Of a stretch of 5,140 bases of DNA, positions 1 to 5,140 are shown in pieces (the stretch's first letter is position 1; each line of letters starts with the position of its first letter). A model generated the notes under the pieces. The model saw only the letters and a list, made by a program, of their open reading frames with translations. It had not been told where the DNA came from and searched no databases. Both the position numbers and the translations under genes were made by a program. Source of the stretch: Spirochaetia bacterium (GTDB lineage Bacteria > Spirochaetota > Leptospiria > Leptospirales > Leptonemataceae); NCBI GenBank assembly GCA_029880625.1, contig JAOUOA010000255.1, forward strand, positions 1 through 5,140. Reading direction: 5' to 3'.

Positions 1-323
1 TTCTTATTAAAAAAAATCTGGAACATCAGCTGCTGTCAAGTGAAGGCCCGGCCATTGGAATTTTTAAAAATCAGCATTTTCAAGAAAAAAACATTGTTAT
101 TGAACCCGGCGACCGGCTTTACATTTATTCTGATGGAGTCACAGAATGTCTGAACCGAAACGGCGAAGAATACTCGGAAGAACGGCTTGCCATAAACTTA
201 AAAAAATTCAATCAGTATGATCTTGAAAACATACTGTACAGGCTGAAAATGGATCTTGTTGAATGGTCGGACGGAAAAACCTTCGGCGATGATATTACTC
301 TTCTTGGAATTGAATTTGGCTGA
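1..323 (+). CDS. PP2C/SpoIIE-type serine/threonine phosphatase, C-terminal fragment
   Basis: This is an open reading frame entering from the left edge (codons start at base 3) and ending at the TGA at 321-323, leaving 106 residues. The fragment matches the end of the SpoIIE/RsbU-type PP2C phosphatase domain. Residues 15-20 (GPAIGI) fit the family's G-x-x-x-G-I turn, PGDRLYIYSDGVTE at 35-48 is the hallmark strand with metal-binding Asp44-Gly45, and FGDDITLLGIEF at 94-105 ends the domain with the metal-ligand Asp96/Asp97 pair. Such enzymes dephosphorylate serine or threonine on anti-sigma-factor antagonists or similar partners, usually under control of an N-terminal sensor or receiver domain; that part lies outside the window, so the input signal is unknown. 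No terminator is evident after the stop. The next gene starts 131 bases downstream, so linkage to it is uncertain. Confidence 0.88.
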   Translation, partial: LIKKNLEHQLLSSEGPAIGIFKNQHFQEKNIVIEPGDRLYIYSDGVTECLNRNGEEYSEERLAINLKKFNQYDLENILYRLKMDLVEWSDGKTFGDDITLLGIEFG

Positions 324-440
324 AGCTTTTATTTCTGCTATTAATTTTTAAAACACTCGGTTATCTTAACTAAATTTATTCATCTAGCCGCTGAAGTTTT
401 TTTATTGTATTTTTCATTTCAAGGAGAAAAGCTGTAAAAA

Positions 441-446
441 AAAGGA
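441..446 (+). promoter_or_regulatory. Ribosome binding site of the glycan-binding domain gene
   Basis: AAAGGA lies eight bases before the ATG at 455. A stronger-looking AAGGAG at 421-426 is 28 bases away, too far to serve this start, and no start codon at a suitable distance after it opens a longer in-frame protein. The closer site and the signal peptide beginning at Met1 support the ATG at 455. Confidence 0.5.
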
Positions 447-454
447 AAAACCCG

Positions 455-1828
455 ATGAAACTGTTTTTAAGCATTATTTTAATTTCTGCATTTATGCTGT
501 TTTCCCGCTGCAGTGAAGGGCATGCAACCTCAATGGTCAGCGGAAGCGCGATGGAGTCCGATCTTCCTTTTGAAGTTTACAGAGGAAATGAATGGCGCCC
601 CGATCCCCGGGCACAGTATGTAAAACTCCATACCTACCCTGACACTCCCATCTTGACAGACCGGATTGAAGTGGAATTATGCAGCGAAATTAATTCTCCC
701 ATTTATATGTATATAAACTTCGATGAAATTGTAAAAAATTTTGAACCCGGCGCCAACCCTGTAGTCAATGACTTAAAGCATACAGTGTCTCTCAGGTCTC
801 TCACTGTTAATTTTCAAAAAAACAGCAATTTATGCGTAAAATCAGTAAAATTTTTCAACAAAGAAAATGAAATAAAAATTCAAACTCCTGAGATCGTCAA
901 GGGAACATTAACAACAACAAATCAGCTTCTTCCGGTAGATTCATATTCCATCATGAATTTATTTGATTCACGTTATGAATATACCTACGCAAGTAACGGA
1001 TTCTCTGACAAAGATGGTATTACTTTAAACTTTGATTTCGAAAAAAAACAGACCGTTGAAAAAATCAAAATCTGGAATGGACACCAGCTTTCTCCAAGAC
1101 TCTGCTACAGCAATTCAAGAGCAAAAACAATTCATCTATCCGGAGACAATGGATACTCTCAGACGATTTCTGTCAAAGACAGCATGGGAGCACAGGAGGT
1201 ACCTCTTCCCGAGCCTTTTAAAGGGAAATCATTAAAAATGCATATTAAAGAAATTTATCCAGGAAAGTACTACAAAGATCTTGTCATAAGCGAACTTCGT
1301 TTTTACGGCAACGGAAACTGGTTTCTGCTGAGTCCCCTTTCTTCGATTCAAAAAACAATCCAGAAGTATAAATCAGAATTTAAAATATCCGGAACTGGAG
1401 ATGTCTTAAACCGAACTTTGACGGGAAGAATCGAAGAATCTCGTACAAACGGTTCCCTTACCCTTCGCCTTAGAAGCGATGGTACCTTTTTCTTTGAAAG
1501 CGATGCTTTCTCATGGGATGAAAATGATCCATTTGCCGAACACAATAAAATCAGTACGGCTCTGGGAAACTACGAAATAAAAAAAGCCTCTGCCGATGAA
1601 ATCAATATTCGAATTTACGGAACATTAAAGCTGTATGAAAAAACCAACTATTTAGAAATGGACTGCAACGGCTGCGGTTTTGACTGCAATAAAGCCGACA
1701 AAGATGAAGAAAAAATATTTCAGGAATTTTTTACTCTAAAAAAGGTTAATGACCAATACCACCTTACGGATACGACACCGAAAAAAAAATTTAATTTCAC
1801 CCAGGCAATTCTGAATTTAGAAAAGTGA
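455..1828 (+). CDS. Exported protein with NADase-type glycan-binding (discoidin-like) domain
   Basis: A 457-residue exported protein. Residues 1-18 form a signal peptide (Lys2, then a hydrophobic stretch) ending in LFSRC. Cys19 could be a lipidated cysteine in a loose spirochaetal lipobox, but Arg at -1 is unfavourable and cleavage after Ala24 is an alternative. Residues about 35-145 look like a beta-rich N-terminal domain. Residues about 160-285 resemble the NADase-type glycan-binding domain, named after the translocation domain of streptococcal NAD glycohydrolase: NLFDSRYEYTYAS at 168-180, IKIWNGHQ at 204-211, and a closing strand LVISELRFYG at 276-285. Residues about 305-435 form another beta-rich region (SLTLRLRSDGTFFF at 334-347) with a cysteine cluster CNGCGFDC at 404-411. 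No NADase catalytic domain is present, so binding rather than catalysis is inferred; the ligand is unknown. Its stop overlaps the next start by four bases, indicating an operon. Confidence 0.75.
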   Translation: MKLFLSIILISAFMLFSRCSEGHATSMVSGSAMESDLPFEVYRGNEWRPDPRAQYVKLHTYPDTPILTDRIEVELCSEINSPIYMYINFDEIVKNFEPGANPVVNDLKHTVSLRSLTVNFQKNSNLCVKSVKFFNKENEIKIQTPEIVKGTLTTTNQLLPVDSYSIMNLFDSRYEYTYASNGFSDKDGITLNFDFEKKQTVEKIKIWNGHQLSPRLCYSNSRAKTIHLSGDNGYSQTISVKDSMGAQEVPLPEPFKGKSLKMHIKEIYPGKYYKDLVISELRFYGNGNWFLLSPLSSIQKTIQKYKSEFKISGTGDVLNRTLTGRIEESRTNGSLTLRLRSDGTFFFESDAFSWDENDPFAEHNKISTALGNYEIKKASADEINIRIYGTLKLYEKTNYLEMDCNGCGFDCNKADKDEEKIFQEFFTLKKVNDQYHLTDTTPKKKFNFTQAILNLEK

Positions 1829-2370
1829 AAATTCCTGCTGCCGTTTTTTCACTTTTTTTTCTCATCATTACATCAGCAGCATGCAAAGATGAGAAAGAAC
1901 AGGAGCATCCATCTTCTGAAATTGTAAAAATTTCTGTTAAATGGGACTACATCCATCTGCCGGGAAAGATGGAACTCTATGATCTTTCGGGCGCGGGAGG
2001 AACTGAACTGTGGAAAACCGGAATCGTAAAGAATTTTTCAGATCTTCCAGTCTCCACTTCGCTTAAATCTACCCTGGAAATATCTCCAGGAGAAAAAAAA
2101 AGTTTTGTTCTTGTTTATAAAAATACAACAGGAAAGGATCTGTTTTTTTTTGCAGCTCCTCATTCAGTATCTCCTCCTGAAATTTCACTGGGATTTAAAT
2201 TTAAATGCCTCTGCATCAATCATACATTCAAAGTACCGTCGGATTCATACTGGTACAGAATTGTCCAGATCAGCCTTGATCAAAATTTTCTCGGCGATCA
2301 AATAACAGTGATGCATCAGTTAATAGCCACCAAACCAAACCACGGATCTGAGTACAGGTATACCAATTGA
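1825..2370 (+). CDS. Lipoprotein with Cox11/CtaG-like domain and C-x-C motif
   Basis: A 181-residue protein starting at GTG 1825, which overlaps the upstream TGA (GTGA, 1825-1828), so translation is probably coupled. The start is supported because residues 1-20 form a good lipoprotein signal peptide (Lys2, hydrophobic core, TSAAC) with Cys20 as the lipidated residue; the next Met is residue 49. Residues about 80-168 resemble the soluble domain of Cox11/CtaG, which passes copper to cytochrome c oxidase. Points of resemblance are a strand ending ISPGE (86-90), Asn100 in a turn, V-x-P-P near 115-118, then FKCLC at 126-130 where Cox11 has its copper-binding C-F-C-F, and a final pair of strands (about 144-168). 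His133 follows closely. Differences are the absence of a transmembrane anchor, replaced by a lipid, and a shorter length than typical Cox11. Copper binding is inference; a generic beta-sandwich lipoprotein remains possible. Confidence 0.7.
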   Translation: MKIPAAVFSLFFLIITSAACKDEKEQEHPSSEIVKISVKWDYIHLPGKMELYDLSGAGGTELWKTGIVKNFSDLPVSTSLKSTLEISPGEKKSFVLVYKNTTGKDLFFFAAPHSVSPPEISLGFKFKCLCINHTFKVPSDSYWYRIVQISLDQNFLGDQITVMHQLIATKPNHGSEYRYTN

Positions 2371-2419
2371 AAAAATATTAAAATCTGATTTGATACTGTC
2401 TTTTTTTCTACCATATTTC

Positions 2420-2447
2420 TTGACAGATGCATGTTATTTGATAAAAC
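2420..2447 (+). promoter_or_regulatory. Possible sigma-70 promoter upstream of the inverted repeat
   Basis: A consensus -35 box TTGACA (2420-2425) is followed after 16 bases by TAAAAC (2442-2447), a four-of-six match to TATAAT. Transcription would begin near 2454, upstream of the inverted repeat. The -10 box is weak and TTGACA can occur by chance in AT-rich DNA, so this is tentative. Confidence 0.25.
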
Positions 2448-2492
2448 CTAAAAATCAGAATCAAAATGCATGAAGTGGTTCCATTTGGTGGT

Positions 2493-2525
2493 TCAACTAA
2501 AGTTTCATAAACGAACTTTAGTTGA
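2493..2525 (+). terminator. Perfect 12-bp inverted repeat, probable terminator or operator
   Basis: TCAACTAAAGTT (2493-2504) and its exact reverse complement AACTTTAGTTGA (2514-2525) flank a nine-base loop. Six T residues follow at 2532-2537. The position, downstream of the lipoprotein pair and before the CAP promoter candidate, fits a transcription terminator. However, the stem has only three G:C pairs and six bases separate it from the T run, so an operator bound by a dimeric repressor or a leader hairpin is also possible. The repeat is directly seen; its role is inferred. Confidence 0.4.
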
Positions 2526-2558
2526 TTATGATTTTTTCAATCCTGGTTCGGAAACTTC

Positions 2559-2586
2559 TTTACATAAAAATATACGAATTTATTAT
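2559..2586 (+). promoter_or_regulatory. Candidate sigma-70 promoter of the CAP-domain gene
   Basis: TTTACA (2559-2564) and TATTAT (2581-2586) each match five of six consensus bases and are 16 bases apart. The predicted start near 2593 would give an untranslated leader of about 30 bases containing the ribosome binding site. AT-rich surroundings raise the chance of a random match. Confidence 0.45.
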
Positions 2587-2611
2587 TTAAAATAAAGCAC
2601 CTGTATAAACT

Positions 2612-2616
2612 GAGGT
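2612..2616 (+). promoter_or_regulatory. Ribosome binding site of the CAP-domain gene
   Basis: GAGGT lies six bases before the ATG at 2623, the best Shine-Dalgarno match and spacing in the window. It fixes the start, which is also the start of a signal peptide. Confidence 0.7.
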
Positions 2617-2622
2617 AAAACA

Positions 2623-3300
2623 ATGAAACAATATTTGATTTTAATTTCACTTTTATTAGCTCTTTTATCCGATTTTTTTTCTTTGAATGGCCCTGAACCT
2701 TCGCTTCAGGCACAGTCCATGGGACTTGGAAGCGATCATCTATCTAAAATTGAAAGAGAAATTGTAAAACAAATCAATCTTGCCCGAATGGAACCGCATA
2801 CATTTATAAAAGAAATTGAGAAGCTGCGCCCTCATTACAAAGGAAAAATACTGGAAATCCCAGGGGAATACAGCGTCCAAACCATCGAAGGAGCAGCGGC
2901 CCTTAATGAAGCAATTCTGCACCTGAAAAAATCCAGAAGAACATTTATTCTTACTGTTTCCAAAGGGCTTGAAAAAAGTGCGAGAGATCATGTACAGGAT
3001 CAGGTCAATAATCCTAATATGTCTCATGACGGAACAGACGGTTCCACGCCTTTTACCCGGATTTCACGTTACGGAAAAATCAAAGGTGATTACGGCGAAA
3101 ATATTGGATACGGAGCTCTGACTGCTCGAGGTATGGTCGCCCTGTTTATACTATCCGACGGACAGCCTGACAGAATTTTACGGAAAAATCTTTTTAACAG
3201 AAAATACAAAAAAATGGGGATTGCATGCGGAGAACATAAGCACTATAAATACTACTGTGTTGTTGATTTTGCTTCACGATATGCAGAGAAATTGATGTGA
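2623..3300 (+). CDS. Secreted CAP-domain (SCP/PR-1-like) protein
   Basis: A 225-residue secreted protein. Residues 1-30 form a Sec signal peptide (Lys2, hydrophobic 4-19) with a probable signal peptidase I site after LQA (28-30). The remainder is a CAP domain of the cysteine-rich secretory/antigen 5/PR-1 superfamily: a helix with INLARMEPHTF (51-61), SHDGTDGSTPFTRISRYG (134-151) carrying the first cavity histidine His135, and GENIGYG (158-164) with the cavity Glu159. The end (MGIACGEH at 198-205, YYCVVDFA at 211-218) matches bacterial CAP proteins, and Cys202 and Cys212 could form a disulfide. In bacterial members the segment after DG usually reads like G-H-R-K-N; here it is I-L-R-K-N, so the second cavity histidine is Leu186. 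CAP proteins bind lipids, sterols or metals or act in host or microbe interactions; the function here cannot be predicted. It has its own candidate promoter and ribosome binding site and faces the minus-strand pair. Confidence 0.88.
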   Translation: MKQYLILISLLLALLSDFFSLNGPEPSLQAQSMGLGSDHLSKIEREIVKQINLARMEPHTFIKEIEKLRPHYKGKILEIPGEYSVQTIEGAAALNEAILHLKKSRRTFILTVSKGLEKSARDHVQDQVNNPNMSHDGTDGSTPFTRISRYGKIKGDYGENIGYGALTARGMVALFILSDGQPDRILRKNLFNRKYKKMGIACGEHKHYKYYCVVDFASRYAEKLM

Positions 3301-3339
3301 AAAAACATTCTTTACAAATTAAGATTCAATGCATCTAAA

Positions 3340-3984
3340 TCATTTTTTTGAAGTTTTTTTTACTCCTGAAAGCGCAACAAAAACGCCTCTGTCAAAACCG
3401 GGCAGTACCGGATCAATTTTTTTCAGTGAAAGAGGATCAGAAAATATTGTTTGATACTGTTTTAAATCCTGAAAACCTGAATTTTCAAGAATGTTTATTA
3501 TTTTTTTAACAGACCTGTGATTTGCAAAACGAATTGATTCGCCTGAAGAAGCAATGTATTTTTTCCCTTCAAATGACTCTGAATTGATCATTCCAATAAT
3601 GATTTTACCATGATCTTTTAGAATACGGTATGATTCTTCAATCGCTTTTTGTGCATCATTAATAAAGCAGAGTGAAGTTACAAATAAAACACAGTTGAAA
3701 ACAGAATCAGCAAAAGGAATATTTTCAGCATAGGCCTCAATTACTTTAAGGCCTTTCTCCCGGGCAAAATCCCCGGCAGACCGGCTGGGTTCAAGAACCG
3801 TCTTGAACCCCATGGCAACTGCAAAACAGCCTGTACCGCCGCCGACATCAAGTCCATCACCAATCAGAATTTTTTTTGAGCCGGAAAGAAGTTCATCTGC
3901 AGCCTGACGGAGTGCAGCCAGTTCACTTTGAAAAACAAAACTGTTCTCGTCATACCATCTGTCATATTCTGCAGGGTCATGCAT
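3340..3984 (-). CDS. Class I SAM-dependent methyltransferase (Methyltransf_11 type)
   Basis: A 214-residue protein with the Rossmann-fold order of a class I S-adenosylmethionine methyltransferase. EYDRWYDEN at 6-14 is the N-terminal signature of this small-molecule subgroup. LDVGGGTG at 45-52 is motif I, which binds SAM, and Glu65 in VLEPS is the acidic residue expected to hold the ribose. AENIPF at 86-91 precedes motif IV (NCVLFVTSLCFI, 97-108), and YRILKDHGKIIIGMI at 119-133 is the post-motif strand. The C-terminal half (FSDPLSLKKIDPV, 181-193) resembles a subgroup known to me from delta-proteobacteria and relatives whose substrates are unassigned. It starts 25 bases after the acyl-CoA dehydrogenase stop, so co-transcription is likely. 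The Shine-Dalgarno signal before ATG 3984 is weak (AGG twelve bases upstream). The frame stays open upstream without a clear ATG, GTG or TTG until inside the dehydrogenase gene. The lysine-rich tail at 209-214 is unusual but short. Confidence 0.85.
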   Translation of the reverse strand: MHDPAEYDRWYDENSFVFQSELAALRQAADELLSGSKKILIGDGLDVGGGTGCFAVAMGFKTVLEPSRSAGDFAREKGLKVIEAYAENIPFADSVFNCVLFVTSLCFINDAQKAIEESYRILKDHGKIIIGMINSESFEGKKYIASSGESIRFANHRSVKKIINILENSGFQDLKQYQTIFSDPLSLKKIDPVLPGFDRGVFVALSGVKKTSKK

Positions 3985-4009
3985 CCCGATATTCAGCCTG
4001 TAGAATACT

Positions 4010-5140
4010 CTACATCGCCTGATATTTTAACAGCAGCAGACTGGCCTGTGTTTTTGCAATGCTGTCAATTTGATAGGCAGCAGAAAGATTTTTTCTATTT
4101 TTCAGATCATCCCCGTTCATTTTCACAAGAGATCGCTCCAGAAGAGATCCTGTAATAAGCCTGACTGCAATGTCAACAACTTCGCTTGCAAGCCGGTCTT
4201 TTGCGCCGTCATCCTTGAATTCCTTGTAAAGTTCGACGGCCTCTTCAAGATTTTTTTCAACCTGGAGCAGCTCTTCTGAAAACGAAAACGTCTTTTTAAA
4301 ATCCGAAAGATATTTGCGTAAATTTCCTGTTTGAGACATTCCTGAAATCACAGAACCGATCCCTCCGACAACCTGTAGCTGTGAAGTTCCTTCATAAATA
4401 CTGGTAATTCTTGAATCTCGGAAAATCCTGGAGACATCATAATCTTCAGTATATCCCGATCCTCCGTGAATCTGTACGGCATCGCTTGCAATTGAAATAC
4501 AGGTTTCAGAAAGATAATATTTCACAAGCGGGGTAAATAAATCAGCAAGCTTTTCACGATAACGAATTTCAGGATTTTTTCGAATTTCTTTTTCAGGAAT
4601 TCCTTCCTCCGCCATATATTCTTTTTTCCAGAGATAGGCGTCCAGAAGCCTGGATGCCTCCATCAAAATTTCACGCATTCCTGCAATTTCACGCTCCATC
4701 CGGTCCAGCATTCTGGCAACTGCAGGAATCTTTTCAATTTCAGATTTAAATTGAACTCTTTGAGATGCGTAGTTTTTCGCTTCAAAATATGCCGCAGTTG
4801 CAATTCCAAGACTCTGAGAAGCAATACTCAATCTTGCTGTATTCATCATTCCCATTGCATACTTTGTCAGTCCATATCCTTCGTCTCCAAGCAGAATTCC
4901 TGGCGTATCTTCGTATACGATCTGACTTGTAGGAGAACAATGAATGCCCATTTTTTTTTCAATTCCGGCCACCTGAATATCTTTGCCGTCGACGATAAAA
5001 AAAGATAGACCGCGGGCTCCACTTTCAGGAGATCCGGTTCTTGCAAGCGTTAAAATTACAGACGGTTTATCTGCAAAACCGCATCCATGTGTAATAAAAA
5101 GTTTTGTTCCGTTCAAAAGCCATGTGCCGTCATCCTGTTT
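4010..5140 (-). CDS. Acyl-CoA dehydrogenase, N-terminus beyond the window
   Basis: The reading frame runs off the right edge, giving 376 residues in the window and ending at TAG (4012-4010). A TTG at 5116 could be mistaken for a start, but the eight codons before it (KQDDGTWL) continue the conserved G-x-W-x-L-N-G-x-K segment of the central beta domain, so the gene starts further right. Seen in order (window numbering) are the FAD/substrate beta domain (GTW to MGIHCS, about 5-69), ARLSIASQSLGIA (102-114), SQRVQF (126-131), IHGGSGYTEDY (224-234) and RDSRITSIYEGTSQLQ (241-256). Glu250 in IYEGT is at the catalytic-base position of medium-chain-type enzymes. About 110 further residues form a helical extension, as in the longer acyl-CoA dehydrogenases of roughly 550-600 residues. 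It oxidises an acyl-CoA to the 2-enoyl-CoA, passing electrons to electron-transfer flavoprotein; chain length cannot be told. It is probably in an operon with the methyltransferase. Confidence 0.92.
   Translation of the reverse strand, partial: KQDDGTWLLNGTKLFITHGCGFADKPSVILTLARTGSPESGARGLSFFIVDGKDIQVAGIEKKMGIHCSPTSQIVYEDTPGILLGDEGYGLTKYAMGMMNTARLSIASQSLGIATAAYFEAKNYASQRVQFKSEIEKIPAVARMLDRMEREIAGMREILMEASRLLDAYLWKKEYMAEEGIPEKEIRKNPEIRYREKLADLFTPLVKYYLSETCISIASDAVQIHGGSGYTEDYDVSRIFRDSRITSIYEGTSQLQVVGGIGSVISGMSQTGNLRKYLSDFKKTFSFSEELLQVEKNLEEAVELYKEFKDDGAKDRLASEVVDIAVRLITGSLLERSLVKMNGDDLKNRKNLSAAYQIDSIAKTQASLLLLKYQAM

Larger units (their letters stand above)
2371..2622. other. Intergenic region with inverted repeat and candidate promoters
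   Basis: These 252 non-coding bases separate the lipoprotein pair from the CAP gene. They contain a perfect 12-bp inverted repeat (2493-2525), two promoter-like elements (2420-2447 and 2559-2586), a repeated GTGGTTC (2475-2481 and 2488-2494) with a third TGGTTC at 2544-2549, and two copies of ATGCATG (2427-2433 and 2466-2472). I see no convincing small reading frame and no tRNA-like fold. Confidence 0.6.

Noticed and set aside
324..454. Search for a promoter or terminator between the phosphatase and the first exported protein.
   Set aside because: Only poor matches to -35 and -10 boxes (four of six at best) and no stable hairpin; nothing could be supported apart from the ribosome binding site.
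2384..2459. Eight-base inverted repeat TCTGATTT / AAATCAGA with a 60-base loop.
   Set aside because: Too short and too widely spaced to distinguish from chance in AT-rich sequence.
2427..2472. Two copies of ATGCATG, 39 bases apart.
   Set aside because: A self-complementary six-base core this short recurs by chance, and it has no clear relation to a promoter.
2740..3027. A 95-codon minus-strand open frame inside the CAP gene, and similar shadow frames in other genes.
   Set aside because: It lies entirely antisense to a well-supported gene and shows no recognisable domain or ribosome binding site.
3319..3349. AT-rich hairpin (arms 3319-3325 and 3333-3339) followed by seven T residues, a possible terminator for the CAP gene.
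   Set aside because: The stem has one internal A-A mismatch and only one G:C pair, so it is too weak to call in DNA this AT-rich.
5114..5116. TTG at 5116 as the start of the acyl-CoA dehydrogenase.
   Set aside because: The frame remains open to the window edge, and the preceding codons encode conserved family sequence (G-T-W-L before L-N-G-T-K).

Overview
This is an AT-rich window with many A and T homopolymer runs. It carries six protein-coding genes: four on the plus strand (1-3300) and a convergent pair on the minus strand (3340-5140). The first and last genes are cut by the window edges. The gene set suggests a spirochaete, most plausibly a Leptospira-like one: an RsbU/SpoIIE-type phosphatase, two exported proteins with loose lipobox-like signal peptides, a NADase-type glycan-binding (discoidin-like) domain protein of a kind I associate with Leptospira, a secreted CAP protein and a long acyl-CoA dehydrogenase. 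This assignment comes from family resemblance only; there is no rRNA or other marker gene to confirm it.

Plus strand. Positions 1-323 hold the C-terminal end of a PP2C/SpoIIE-type serine/threonine phosphatase, a signalling output module. After a 131-base gap comes a two-gene unit (455-1828 and 1825-2370) whose reading frames overlap by four bases (GTGA), so the two are very probably translationally coupled. The first encodes a 457-residue exported protein with a NADase-type glycan-binding domain and a C-terminal cysteine cluster. The second encodes a 181-residue lipoprotein whose C-terminal half resembles the copper-carrying domain of the cytochrome oxidase assembly factor Cox11/CtaG, including a C-x-C motif. 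This pair is the most interesting part of the window: it could be an undescribed envelope module with a metal or redox role. A 252-base intergenic region follows. It holds a perfect 12-bp inverted repeat and candidate promoters. Then comes a secreted CAP/SCP-superfamily protein (2623-3300) in which the second canonical histidine is replaced by leucine.

Minus strand. An acyl-CoA dehydrogenase (running in from the right edge, ending at 4010) is followed after 25 bases by a class I SAM-dependent methyltransferase (3984-3340). The two are probably co-transcribed. They converge on the CAP gene with only 39 bases between stop codons. No RNA genes, CRISPR arrays, insertion sequences or attachment sites were seen.
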